Assembly (NCBI RefSeq): GCF_037892195.1
Contig: NZ_JATACI010000003.1
Span: forward strand, 1 to 64,000
Direction: 5' to 3'
Origin: Yoonia sp. GPGPB17
GTDB taxonomy: Bacteria; Pseudomonadota; Alphaproteobacteria; Rhodobacterales; Rhodobacteraceae
Length of the DNA: 64,000 nucleotides
The notes under the pieces were generated by a model. The model saw only the letters and a program-made list of their open reading frames with translations. It searched no databases and was not told the origin of the DNA. The position numbers and the translations under genes were made by a program. Within the stretch, counting starts at the first letter, position 1. Each line of letters begins with the position of its first letter. Below are positions 56,606 through 64,000 of this stretch, one piece after another.

Positions 56606-57084
56606 TGCTCGGTCCCCGGTGTGCCCTTGATACGCCCTTGTAGGTTCCCCGTCACCCACCCGCCGTAAAAGTCGCCGGGCTGCGGAATGACGCGCTCTGC
56701 ACCAACAAAGCATGCATCCATCGCGCCAGCGTAGAAAGACACATGTCCGGCCAAAGCGCTGAAGGATGCGGATGGGGACGGATAGCTCCACGCTGCGCGG
56801 TGCGCCGTCTTGTCGCCTGCCCGCACATTGAAATAGGCTGCCTGCCCCTTCCACTCATAAAAGGTGGTGCGGCGCGTCGCGATCAACGCGGCCTCCACGT
56901 CTTCAGGCGCAATGTAGTAGGTTGGCGCATGATGGGTTTCAAGGACCCGCAAAGCACGGGTCGTTTCAGCGACAGTTTCACCATTCAACACGACGCGCAG
57001 GCGGTGCGGCACCGGTTCCAGGGCTGGCGGTCGTGGATAAACCTGAACGTTTTCTGCGATAAGGTCTGACATTGATTTGGACAT
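56599..57084 (-). CDS. DUF427 family protein
   Basis: A 161-aa protein of the DUF427 family. Signature parts are RVVLNGETVAET, THHAPTYYIAPEDV, TTFYEWKGQAAYF, and a C-terminal region with the family's conserved WSYPSP. The ATG at 57084 has AGGGA upstream; a later Met at 57072 is also possible. Function unknown. In Rhodobacterales such genes often accompany oxidative-stress genes. It overlaps the FAD oxidoreductase gene downstream. Confidence 0.82.
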   Translation of the reverse strand: MSKSMSDLIAENVQVYPRPPALEPVPHRLRVVLNGETVAETTRALRVLETHHAPTYYIAPEDVEAALIATRRTTFYEWKGQAAYFNVRAGDKTAHRAAWSYPSPSASFSALAGHVSFYAGAMDACFVGAERVIPQPGDFYGGWVTGNLQGRIKGTPGTEHW

Positions 57085-57148
57085 GGTCCCTGAGTAAAAT
57101 ACTTCCATCGCGATACTGTCCGGCAGAGGCAACAGCAAACGCCAGCTT

Positions 57149-57790
57149 TCAACGGGTCAGCACGACATCCGCGCCGATGTCGAGGCCATCCTCCACGGCA
57201 TCAACAAGGTAGCATGCGACACTGCGCCGTGAGACCAATCCGTTTCGCCAACTTGATGGATCGCGCAGCACCTCAAGCCCGCGTGATTTCGCACTATTGG
57301 TCAGAATAACTGGCCGAACAATCGTCCAATCGATTTCACTTTCCATAATCATCGCCTCTTGCCGGTCCTTGTCGGCATAGGGCCTGCCCAGGATGGCCCG
57401 ATGACCAAGACGTTCAATCGAACTCATTGCACTTCGAGAACGTCCCGCACCAAATCCAGTTACCGCCACCAATCGCTTGGTGTCACTGTCTTTCATCGCC
57501 TCAATCAGCACACGCGTACTATCGGAAAAGAGCGCCTCTTCCTCCCAGAGCATCGCAAGCCGTTCCTTGATACCCAGCGTGTAGATCACCGCGCGGGCAC
57601 CGGCGAGCGCTGCCGTCACATCGTCTGCTGATCGCGCGTCCCCAGCAAACGGCTCAATCAAATCGGTTTTCTCAAGATTGTCAGCGCTGCGCGCAAAGGC
57701 GCGCACGGGCAGTCCGCGACCGACAGCTTCCGTAACGGCCAGCGCGCCGATGCCAGAGGTCGCGCCCATTATGAGTATCAGTGCGCTCAA
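57149..57790 (-). CDS. NAD(P)H-binding atypical SDR protein
   Basis: A 213-aa NAD(P)-binding protein of the NmrA/atypical-SDR type. The cofactor motif is LIMGATSGIGALAV, followed by VRAFARSADNLEK. The later VTGFGAG and DWTIVRPVILTN are typical of the group. It lacks the classical YxxxK pair. The TTG start overlaps the stop of the upstream small gene (TTGA). Function may be redox sensing or reduction of a small substrate; not known. Confidence 0.78.
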   Translation of the reverse strand: MSALILIMGATSGIGALAVTEAVGRGLPVRAFARSADNLEKTDLIEPFAGDARSADDVTAALAGARAVIYTLGIKERLAMLWEEEALFSDSTRVLIEAMKDSDTKRLVAVTGFGAGRSRSAMSSIERLGHRAILGRPYADKDRQEAMIMESEIDWTIVRPVILTNSAKSRGLEVLRDPSSWRNGLVSRRSVACYLVDAVEDGLDIGADVVLTR

Positions 57791-57975
57791 TTCAGCATGT
57801 CTTCGTAAAGACTATGATAGGCGCGATGTGTGGCCCGGTCGCCCTGTCGGACATTCACGCGACGAAGGACTTCTTTCAAGGAGTCCCACGGGCGGTCCAG
57901 GCTTGGCGTGGCCGGGCTCAGTTGGCTTTTGACGTCCGCATGCGTTGCGTTCCCAAGACTATTAGCATTGCTCAT
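57787..57975 (-). CDS. Small protein of unknown function (62 aa)
   Basis: A 62-aa frame with a strong AAGGAGT before the ATG at 57975 and a 4-bp overlap with the next gene, so it is very likely real. The sequence (PWDSLKEVLRRVNVRQGDRA, then THRAYHSLYEDMLN) is helical and charged with no motif I recognise. It could be an accessory or regulatory peptide of the downstream redox genes. Confidence 0.6.
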   Translation of the reverse strand: MSNANSLGNATHADVKSQLSPATPSLDRPWDSLKEVLRRVNVRQGDRATHRAYHSLYEDMLN

Positions 57976-58037
57976 GTCTATACTCCTTCTAAGTCGGTAT
58001 GGGCTGTTTTGGCGGTTGTGGCGTCAGACGTCCACAT

Positions 58038-59028
58038 TCATACGCTACTCGAAATAGCCTGCTGCTGCGAAAAGGCGTGCGTGATTTTCAGCCTTTGGCC
58101 ATACCCCAACAACAAAAGGAGCAGGGCTATGCCAATGATCGGCATATGTCCGATAAATTCGACAAGCGCGGCTTCGTTGTTGCCTTGGACGATGAAAACG
58201 ATGTTCGATATCGCCATTATGACGGACAAGGCCAAAACCGCGAGGCGGACTGTCGTGCCAAGGATTAGTACGATCCCGATGACGGCTTCGACCATGCCCG
58301 CGGACAGGACAAACAGGCGATCGTCGAAGACGTTGAAGCCGAGGGCTTGCATGAAGTTCCATTGATACTGCGCAACAAAAACCTGCCCCAATGCCGAGGG
58401 AGCCAGTTTTTCTCCCACGGCCAGAGCCACAAGTGAAATTCCCGTCCAAATCCGCAACGCATCTACTGAATACGGTTTCAGCCAATCCCGGCGTGCCTCA
58501 TCCTCGATCGAGTTTAGCAGCAAGAAGAACGCGATCCCGATAATGATCGCATATTCAAGTGCGGGAAACAGACCGAATTTCATTGCGACAGCCGGCGTGC
58601 AGAACCAACATCATGACAGCCGCAGTCTTGATCCACCGATTGGCGATCAGCATGATACCAATGGCGGCCTGCATCACGACAAGAGCAAGGCCGAATGTCC
58701 CGTCCGCAACCTTGTGTGGCGCGACCAGAGACCCTTCATAGGCGGTCAAAAGAAAGCTCATCCCCGTGAAGACGCGCAAAATCTCCATGAAATCGTGACG
58801 AAGCTTGCTCTCTGCAACGCGAAGCGTAGGCAATTTCCCGTCAATCCAGACGGAGAAGAGAACCATCATCGACGCGAGGCATATCCACACCAGGAAAATG
58901 GGGTCGGTTAAACTGACATTGACAAGAGGTTCTGCGTCACGCTCGACAAACCAATTCACATGAGCCGCGGCACCCGTTCCAATCACGCTTATCGTCAGGG
59001 TAAACCCTACCAAGCTCAACTTTCCCAC
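58038..59028 (-). CDS. DoxX-like membrane protein (frameshifted)
   Basis: Two adjacent pieces, 59028-58555 and 58583-58038, each with about four hydrophobic helices, form one protein of about 330 aa resembling DoxX-family membrane proteins with two DoxX-like halves. The join lies beside an intact GCCGGC (plus 58591-58596). Removing one base next to it gives LHAGVAMKFGLFPALEY. The GTG start has AAGGAAAA upstream. Two separate overlapping genes are the alternative. A redox role is possible but unproven. Confidence 0.65.
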
Positions 59029-59069
59029 TTTTTTTCCTTAACTTCTCTTCAAGCGCTTATGAAACAAGC

Positions 59070-59378
59070 CTACTCATGTTCACCATCGTTTCTGCGACCG
59101 GAATTATGCATAAAGACATTGGGTTTCGTCGCAGCCGTGGTGAAGGTTGCGACAGTAATCGCAGCAGCTGCAATCAGGACAGAGTGACCAATCAAGCTCG
59201 CGGCAAAAAACGTGTAGCTTCCGATAGCGACCGACGCCACCACAGCCCACATTGCGCCCAACACTTGGAACACGTAATGCCGGGTTGCGACGTCTGGTAT
59301 GTTACGAAGCGGGCTTACTTCGAGATCGAATATGAAGTTCCACGTAAAACAGACGTGGTTTCTCGCATTAGTTAACAT
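59070..59378 (-). CDS. Small membrane protein
   Basis: A 102-aa frame. The start at 59378 is preceded by GGAGGATC, which decides it over a longer upstream frame. Two hydrophobic helices (VLGAMWAVVASVAIGSYTFF and SVLIAAAAITVATFTTAA) end the protein. It lies upstream of the DoxX-like gene on the same strand and may be co-transcribed. Family unknown. Confidence 0.55.
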   Translation of the reverse strand: MLTNARNHVCFTWNFIFDLEVSPLRNIPDVATRHYVFQVLGAMWAVVASVAIGSYTFFAASLIGHSVLIAAAAITVATFTTAATKPNVFMHNSGRRNDGEHE

Positions 59379-59645
59379 TGCCTTGATCCTCCATCTTAAA
59401 GCTGATTTACAATTTTTTCTACCTTTATAAGTACGCAGCAGTGGCCTGATTGGATCAAACCTTCTGGCTCCAAAGCTAATCAGACCGGCCCCGCTGGTCG
59501 TAACCGACGGAATGCAGCGCACCGGTAAGCTGACTCAGATTCTTGAAGCAGAGTTAGTTGATATCAGCCTCTGGCCAATCCGGTGCGGATGAGTACAAGG
59601 TAGGCGAACTTGTTCGTTAAGTGATTTCCTGCGAAGGGGAATTCC

Positions 59646-60025
59646 ATGTCAAACTCTGAAATTGATCAATCTTACCTCAGGTCGCTTCTGGAAGACGACG
59701 AAGTTGAAATGAGCGTGGTCTTTTCGGATCCGTCTGTTTCTGACAACCCGATGATTTTTGTGAGCGATGAGTTCGAAGATCAGACCGGCTATACACCGGA
59801 AGAAGCCATTGGGCGCAACTGCCGCTTCTTACAAGGACCAGAGACCAGTCCTCATGCAATAGAGGCAATTCGCCAGGGTCTGAAGGCGGAGACACGTTTT
59901 ACCATCGATATCCTGAACTATCGTAAAGACGGATCACCGTTCCTGAATCGGTTGCGCATACGGCCCATTTACGATGCCGATGGTGGTTTGATGTTTTTTG
60001 CTTAAGCGCACAGAATCCAGTTTAA
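59646..60025 (+). CDS. Short LOV blue-light photoreceptor (frame broken at the last residues)
   Basis: A single LOV (PAS) domain binding FMN. The photoactive cysteine is in GRNCRFLQG, and flavin contacts include QTGY and the NYRKDG and RLRIRPIYD region. The first frame ends after MFFA at 60005. Replacing GCTTAAGC (60000-60007) with GCCGGC gives MFFAGAQNPV and a stop at 60025, which is how I remember the Dinoroseobacter DsLOV protein ending. No output domain is attached, as in other short LOV proteins, so signalling is probably by dimerisation or a partner. Confidence 0.88.
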
Positions 60026-60040
60026 GAAAGATCCCTCGCG

Positions 60041-60436
60041 TCAGGATCCCGCAAGCCGGATAAGCACGATAGCGGCAGCGCCAATATGCGCCAGCGTAAT
60101 CACAACCGAAAGACTGTGCAGGACATTGAACCGAGTTTTTGAACCCGCATCGGTGGCGGTGTTGATTGCGGGCATGAGGACTTGGCGCGCGAGGATCGTC
60201 GTGACCGTTATAGCTATGAGAATGGCGCTTGAAACGGGATCGAACGCAAATGCAATGGCCGCTGCAACTGCCGAACTGGCCAACACGAACAGATAGAAAT
60301 GCGGAAAGGCGCGTCGAATGAGCGGGCCTGCGGTTTCGGGCGGAAGTGCGTTAAAGACAAAGGCAGCAAAGCCGAAAGAATAGAGCACCATACCGCCAAA
60401 CAGCAGCGCGGTGACCAGAAGGGTGATTTCAATCAT
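60041..60436 (-). CDS. DUF4149-like four-helix membrane protein
   Basis: A 131-aa protein with four hydrophobic helices (LLVTALLFGGMVLYSFGFAA, FYLFVLASSAVAAAIAFAF, AILIAITVTTILARQVLM, SVVITLAHIGAAAIVLI). The PAINTATDAG and FNVLHSLSV segments fit DUF4149-type proteins. The ATG shares one base with the stop of the methyltransferase gene. It is last in a five-gene minus-strand operon. Function unknown. Confidence 0.7.
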   Translation of the reverse strand: MIEITLLVTALLFGGMVLYSFGFAAFVFNALPPETAGPLIRRAFPHFYLFVLASSAVAAAIAFAFDPVSSAILIAITVTTILARQVLMPAINTATDAGSKTRFNVLHSLSVVITLAHIGAAAIVLIRLAGS

Positions 60437-61152
60437 CAGTGGTTCCCCGGTTTGCGGGCGATGCCCATGTAGATCACGGTTCGGATCGGAAGCGGGCCAA
60501 AGGTGAAATCACCGTTACGGTTCAGTCCCCGAGGTCCAAGGCCCGTCATCGGACCGGACACAAGGCCCGCTTTCTCTAGTCCGGTACGCAGCTCTGCGGG
60601 TCGAATGAAAAGCGCCGGATCGTGCGTGCCTTTGGGCAGTAGGCCAAGGGTATCTTCGGTAATGGTGATCGTCGTAAAACGCGACAAAAAATTGCGGTTG
60701 ATCGTGTCGAACAGAAAAAGGCCACCGGGTTTGAGAACCCGCGCCACTTCAGCGAGGACTTTGGTCACGTCGTCCACATGTTCCAGTACATCGACGCAGA
60801 CAACGACGTCGAAGGCTGCGTCGTCATAGGGGAGTTCCTCTCCCACCCCAACGTCGTATTGGATTTCGCGTCCGGCCTCGGCCGCATGGACCCGCGCGAC
60901 ATTGACCGCTTGTGCCGCCGGGTCGATCCCTGTGACCTTGGCACCGCGTACGGCAAGCGCTTCGGCCATGAAACCCCCGGCGCATCCCAGATCGAGAACG
61001 TTCAAACCGTTCCAGTCGACGTGTTTGTCGAACCACGCGAGCTAGCCCGGTACGAGGTTTTTGAGCGTACGGACCCAGCGGATGTCATCGGACCACCAAT
61101 TGGTGGCGACGTCATCATAAATGGTCAGGTCATTACGGGTTTTCTCAGTCAT
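60436..61152 (-). CDS. UbiG-like SAM O-methyltransferase (in-frame TAG)
   Basis: A class I methyltransferase resembling UbiG of ubiquinone synthesis, 238 aa. The SAM loop is VLDLGCAGGFMAEAL, with the following acidic residue in TGIDPAAQAV and VVCVDVLEHVDDV. The N-terminus (TNWWSDDIRWVRTLKNLVPG) is in the same frame but separated by a TAG at 61042-61044 within GCTAGC. GCCGGC there reads LVPGRLAWFDKHVDW, the family consensus. A second ubiG is presumably on the chromosome; this copy may act on another quinone-like substrate. It overlaps both neighbours. Confidence 0.75.
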
Positions 61153-61957
61153 GTCGTATACTTTTTCCAATTGCTGGGACTGCGTAAGGCACTTGACGCT
61201 TGTAGCTTTCAAAGCGGTCGCCGTATCGGGCCGCAAACCGGCGTTCTTTCAGCTTGGGGGCTGCTAGGCAGTAGGCCGTCAGGCCAATCGCAAGCGCCAG
61301 TTGGTCCGGGGTCCATGTCGGCACGGTCCACAGCGTCAGCGCAAAGGCGACGTAGATTGGCTGTCGGATGATGCGGAACAGACCGCCAGTGGGCATATCG
61401 GGGAACTTTGGCGTGGTCTTGCGCATGAGGGACATCCAGCCCAATGCGCCAGATTGGACTTCCGCGCCCGCATCCCAACTTGCCTTGATCAATAACCCCC
61501 AGGCAATCGTATAAACCGCAGTCACCGCGTAGAGCGCCGCGCCTTCGGCGCGCCACCAGACGACGCCAGAGGGCGTCCAAAGGGCAAATAGGGCCAGCAA
61601 CTGGAGCGACGCGACCAGCGCGTAGGTTGTCGTGCTGAGGGTCTGCCCATGAGGACCCGGAACCAAACGCCGCAGGACGTGCCCGCCGGGACCAGTCAGC
61701 AGAAGCGAGTGCACGAGCGGAAATTGCAGGATGAGAAGGGCGTTGGCCACAATTGCGTACGGCCAAGGGACGCTGCCCAAGCTGCGGCTCATCCCGAAAT
61801 ACATCGCCAGGATCATCGCCACGACGGCCACCGCAAAGATCAGATGCAGAGCCACGCCGAAGGTCAGCGCCAAAGCGATGCGGCTCGCCCCGGGTGGCGG
61901 TGCCAATGCGCCGCGCACAAGGGTTTGAAGCCGTTGGAAATGGGTCTCTGATGCCAT
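61145..61957 (-). CDS. Membrane methyltransferase of the ICMT/NnrU-like type
   Basis: A 270-aa membrane protein with about six helices and a C-terminal GLFRIIRQPIYVAF plus KERRFAARYGDRFESYK, the signature of isoprenylcysteine-carboxyl-methyltransferase-like membrane methyltransferases. The ATG at 61957 follows the DUF393 gene by 2 bp, and the end overlaps the UbiG-like start by 8 bp. Two methyltransferases translated in tandem suggest they modify the same lipid or quinone. The substrate is unknown. Confidence 0.75.
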   Translation of the reverse strand: MASETHFQRLQTLVRGALAPPPGASRIALALTFGVALHLIFAVAVVAMILAMYFGMSRSLGSVPWPYAIVANALLILQFPLVHSLLLTGPGGHVLRRLVPGPHGQTLSTTTYALVASLQLLALFALWTPSGVVWWRAEGAALYAVTAVYTIAWGLLIKASWDAGAEVQSGALGWMSLMRKTTPKFPDMPTGGLFRIIRQPIYVAFALTLWTVPTWTPDQLALAIGLTAYCLAAPKLKERRFAARYGDRFESYKRQVPYAVPAIGKSIRHD

Positions 61958-61959
61958 CG

Positions 61960-62406
61960 CTAACGGTCCGGTCCGTGCTGTGACATCGGCTTGGCAACAA
62001 ACCACGAAGCCCCTTTGGACAGCAGAGGCCGAACCGGCAGAAATAGGCGGTAGCCCAGCTCCAAAAGAGGTGTCACGCCGGGTATTCGGGCAATCCGTGC
62101 CGCCCACCGCCAACCCGGCAGGGTTTGCCAGATGATAGCGAAGGCGCGCGCGCCCGACACCAGCGTCCCATCAGGCAGGCGCACGTGGAGTAGGCGCATC
62201 GCGGCGTCCACGTTCAGGTCTGGGCCAAGCTGTGCATTCGCCTGGGAAGCATCAACAAAACAGATCTGATCTCCGCCGACTTGCGACTTGTAGTGACTTA
62301 TCTCCGCCGTGCATAACGGGCACGCACCATCAAAGTAGACGGTCGCCTTGGCGGGTGTTTCACCGTTGGCTTGCATAATGATCGTGTTGGTCTTTGCCTG
62401 TCGCAT
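61960..62406 (-). CDS. DUF393 (DCC-family) thiol-disulfide-like protein
   Basis: A 148-aa protein whose YFDGACPLCTAEISHY carries the DCC-family motif with a CxxC-like pair. The remainder (GARAFAIIWQTLPGWRW, LELGYRLFLPVRPLL) is typical of DUF393. Such proteins are thought to be thiol-disulfide oxidoreductases. A start at 62376 (MQANGETPAK) is an alternative. It begins 1 bp after the regA stop and is in the same operon. Confidence 0.8.
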   Translation of the reverse strand: MRQAKTNTIIMQANGETPAKATVYFDGACPLCTAEISHYKSQVGGDQICFVDASQANAQLGPDLNVDAAMRLLHVRLPDGTLVSGARAFAIIWQTLPGWRWAARIARIPGVTPLLELGYRLFLPVRPLLSKGASWFVAKPMSQHGPDR

Positions 62407-62407
62407 C

Positions 62408-62947
62408 TCAGACGATCTCGTACCGTTTGAGCAGGCGCTGGAGTGTCCGCCGATGCATGTCCAAGGATCGAGCCGTTTGCGATACGTTTTCGTTCATTTC
62501 ATGGAAGATATGCGTGATATGCTCTTTGCGGGCGTCTTCGGGCACGATTGGGTTGGTTGGAGCCGGGGCATGTTCGTTTCTCGGCCTGATGAGCGCATCT
62601 ACGATTTCGTCGGCTGTTGCAGGCTTGGCAATGTAGTCGATGGCGCCGATACGCGCTGCCGCAACGGCAGTCGGAATATTCCCGTAGCCGGTGAGAATAA
62701 TTGCGCGGATGTTTGGATCGCGTTCTTCAAGCATCTCTACAAGGGACAAGCCACTGCCGTCCTGCAAACGCAGATCGACGATCGCATAGCGCGGCAATTC
62801 GGCATTGGCCTGATCCACTGCATCTGACAAACACCTCGCCACGCGTACGTCAAAACCGCGCCTTTCCATAGCACGCGCAAGTCTATCCCGCAGCACATCG
62901 TCGTCTTCAACGATCAAAAGGGTGTTTTCGTTGGTTGCGTCTAACAT
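62408..62947 (-). CDS. regA: RegA/PrrA/ActR-family response regulator
   Basis: The two-domain 179-aa regulator is of the RegA (PrrA, ActR) type, the redox-responsive global regulators of alphaproteobacteria. The receiver domain has LLIVEDDDVLRDRLARAM, the phosphoacceptor Asp in YAIVDLRLQDGSGLS, and IILTGYGNIPTAVAA. A Fis-type helix-turn-helix closes the protein (NVSQTARSLDMHRRTLQRLL). TAAGGAGAAAT-like sequence precedes the ATG. No RegB sensor kinase is next to it, so it may answer to a chromosomal RegB. It heads the DUF393 / methyltransferase operon. Confidence 0.88.
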   Translation of the reverse strand: MLDATNENTLLIVEDDDVLRDRLARAMERRGFDVRVARCLSDAVDQANAELPRYAIVDLRLQDGSGLSLVEMLEERDPNIRAIILTGYGNIPTAVAAARIGAIDYIAKPATADEIVDALIRPRNEHAPAPTNPIVPEDARKEHITHIFHEMNENVSQTARSLDMHRRTLQRLLKRYEIV

Positions 62948-63050
62948 TTGATTTCTCCTTGTGTCGGCTGGTCGCGACGATGCCTAAGCGCGAATGGCAT
63001 TTGGGCTGCGATAGGCCAAGGGGTTTGGGTGTGTCCGTCTGCGGCTGTGA

Positions 63051-63521
63051 TCAGCGCAGGTGGGCGCGTAGCACCCAGGCAAACTTTTCATGAGCATGTC
63101 CGCGCGCGATGCACAGATCTTCCGTGAGCGTGTCGCCGTGGTCGGCTGCCAACGCGCCGGACGTCTTAAGAGTTGCCGCCAGCGTCTCTTCAGCGCTCAA
63201 AAGCGCGGCAATCATGTCCACGGGCGTCGACGTTCCTTGAGGTTCCGCGATGCTTGAGCGCTCAAGCATGCGTGCGAGATTACCATCGGCATGCCCGTCA
63301 AGGGCCTTGATCCGTTCGGCCAGATCGTCCTGCCCGGCAAAGTGATCCTCGTAGACTTCCTGAAACTGCTGATGCAGCGAGGCAAAGTTCATGCCTGTCA
63401 CGTTCCAGTGGAAGTTTTGTGCCATCATTGTCGCAACGGTCGTCTCGGCGAGGGCCGTGTTCAAAACAGCGCATATCTCTGCCTGACCAGTAATTTCCAG
63501 TTTTTCAGCGGCGAAAGTCAT
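63051..63521 (-). CDS. dps: Dps-family ferritin-like DNA-protection protein
   Basis: A 156-aa Dps protein. The ferroxidase site residues are in NFHWNVTGMNFASLHQQFQE and VYEDHFAGQDDLAERIKALD. Dps oligomers store iron and protect DNA from peroxide. An A-rich stretch with GGGG precedes the ATG at 63521. It lies upstream of the regA operon with a 100-bp gap that should hold the regA promoter. The frame is intact. Confidence 0.9.
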   Translation of the reverse strand: MTFAAEKLEITGQAEICAVLNTALAETTVATMMAQNFHWNVTGMNFASLHQQFQEVYEDHFAGQDDLAERIKALDGHADGNLARMLERSSIAEPQGTSTPVDMIAALLSAEETLAATLKTSGALAADHGDTLTEDLCIARGHAHEKFAWVLRAHLR

Positions 63522-64000
63522 TTCTGACCCCTTTTTTTCTTCATTCTTTAATTTTTACGTCCAAACTCATGCACCGGATGGCAGTCGCGACGTTCCGTCG
63601 CGCTGCGCAGCGCCGGGTAAAACGTGTGATGTGGGGACTTTTGCGGTGGAGTCCACTGAGCCTTCAGAAACGCCACATGCACTTCTGTAGTCTCCCCAAC
63701 GATCTTTGCTCTACTTTCACGGAAATGTGCTGGCGAGGATTTAGTCGGCGGCGCTAATGAGATGGCCAGATGCAACCGCCAACTGTGCGATCAATTCCCT
63801 GTAAACAGCCTCATAACTGAGGATACGGCATCACTGCATAACGATCACTTCACGACTGTATTTCTCAATCGTAATTAAGTACCAGTGCGTATTAAGATGG
63901 AGTGCCGGGCAGATTACGATTTCGATCCAAATTGGAAATGTCTATCAGTTTTGGGCCTGCGCGCTCATACATTGGGATAGCACGCTGAGCTTGATCTGTT
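63522..64000. other. Right-end region without a supported gene
   Basis: Open frames at 63548-63775 (minus) and 63569-63757 (plus) overlap each other and have no ribosome binding site or recognisable family. The dps promoter should lie at its left end. The rest is AT-richer than the surrounding genes. Confidence 0.4.

Noticed and set aside
11953..60007. Deliberate loss of GCCGGC sites by selection to escape restriction
   Set aside because: Selection would favour silent substitutions. Here the changes break reading frames with one- or two-base insertions, which fits sequence error at a modified motif better.
63548..63775. 75-codon minus-strand open frame upstream of dps
   Set aside because: It lacks a ribosome binding site, its composition is not protein-like, and it overlaps another open frame on the opposite strand.

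Overview
The window reads as part of a repABC plasmid, or an integrated plasmid-like replicon, from a marine alphaproteobacterium of the Rhodobacterales (Roseobacter group). The evidence is a complete repA-repB-repC cassette with its antisense RNA, a plasmid ParB-like gene, the integrase / DUF1403 / scpB module common on roseobacter plasmids, a short LOV photoreceptor of the Dinoroseobacter type, and a RegA/PrrA-type regulator. I see no conjugation genes, rRNA, tRNA, CRISPR array or intact transposase. Family names are from memory of the families; no database search was run.

Layout. 1-2.6 kb: a membrane protein running off the left edge and a small divergent gene, separated by helically phased GTTC repeats. 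2.6-9.5 kb: ParB-like protein, repABC with two copies of an 18-bp palindrome (likely parS), ctRNA and a higBA toxin-antitoxin pair. 9.5-13.7 kb: tyrosine recombinase with a dif-like site, DUF1403, scpB, a 22-bp-spaced repeat array and an AAA/DUF4143 ATPase. 13.8-27.9 kb: a defence island with a DISARM-like operon (adenine methyltransferase, unknown 926-aa protein, DrmA-, DrmB- and DrmC-like proteins) and a Kiwa system behind a SeqA-like regulator candidate. 28.8-35.2 kb: an unusual set of two trypsin-like proteases, two secreted nucleases and an EndoU-lamin-tail protein. A remnant of a second integrase/scpB module at 35.3-35.5 kb brackets the island.

38-46.4 kb: a compact minus-strand cluster (two Fe/2-oxoglutarate oxygenases, SDR, EgtD-like methyltransferase, Eis-like acetyltransferase, M42 peptidase, MFS exporter, LysR) that looks like an undescribed amino-acid-derived biosynthetic locus. 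47-49.8 kb: an MFS-RidA fusion divergent from a LysR gene. 50-52 kb: CBS protein, DUF2461 and a small membrane protein. 52.5-55.6 kb: thiM-thiE-thiD-SDR thiamine salvage operon under a TPP riboswitch. 55.6-63.5 kb: redox/membrane genes, LOV protein, a regA / DUF393 / methyltransferase operon and dps.

The most important caution is that many genes are broken by one- or two-base indels, yet nearly all keep their catalytic residues. The breaks fall in two classes: homopolymers one base short, and sites where the protein family demands GCCGGC but the sequence shows GCTTAGC, GCTAAGC, GCTTAAGC, GCTAGC or similar. Intact GCCGGC is nearly absent. This looks like systematic base-calling error at a modified GCCGGC motif, which would mean most apparent pseudogenes here are intact in the organism and that the host modifies GCCGGC.
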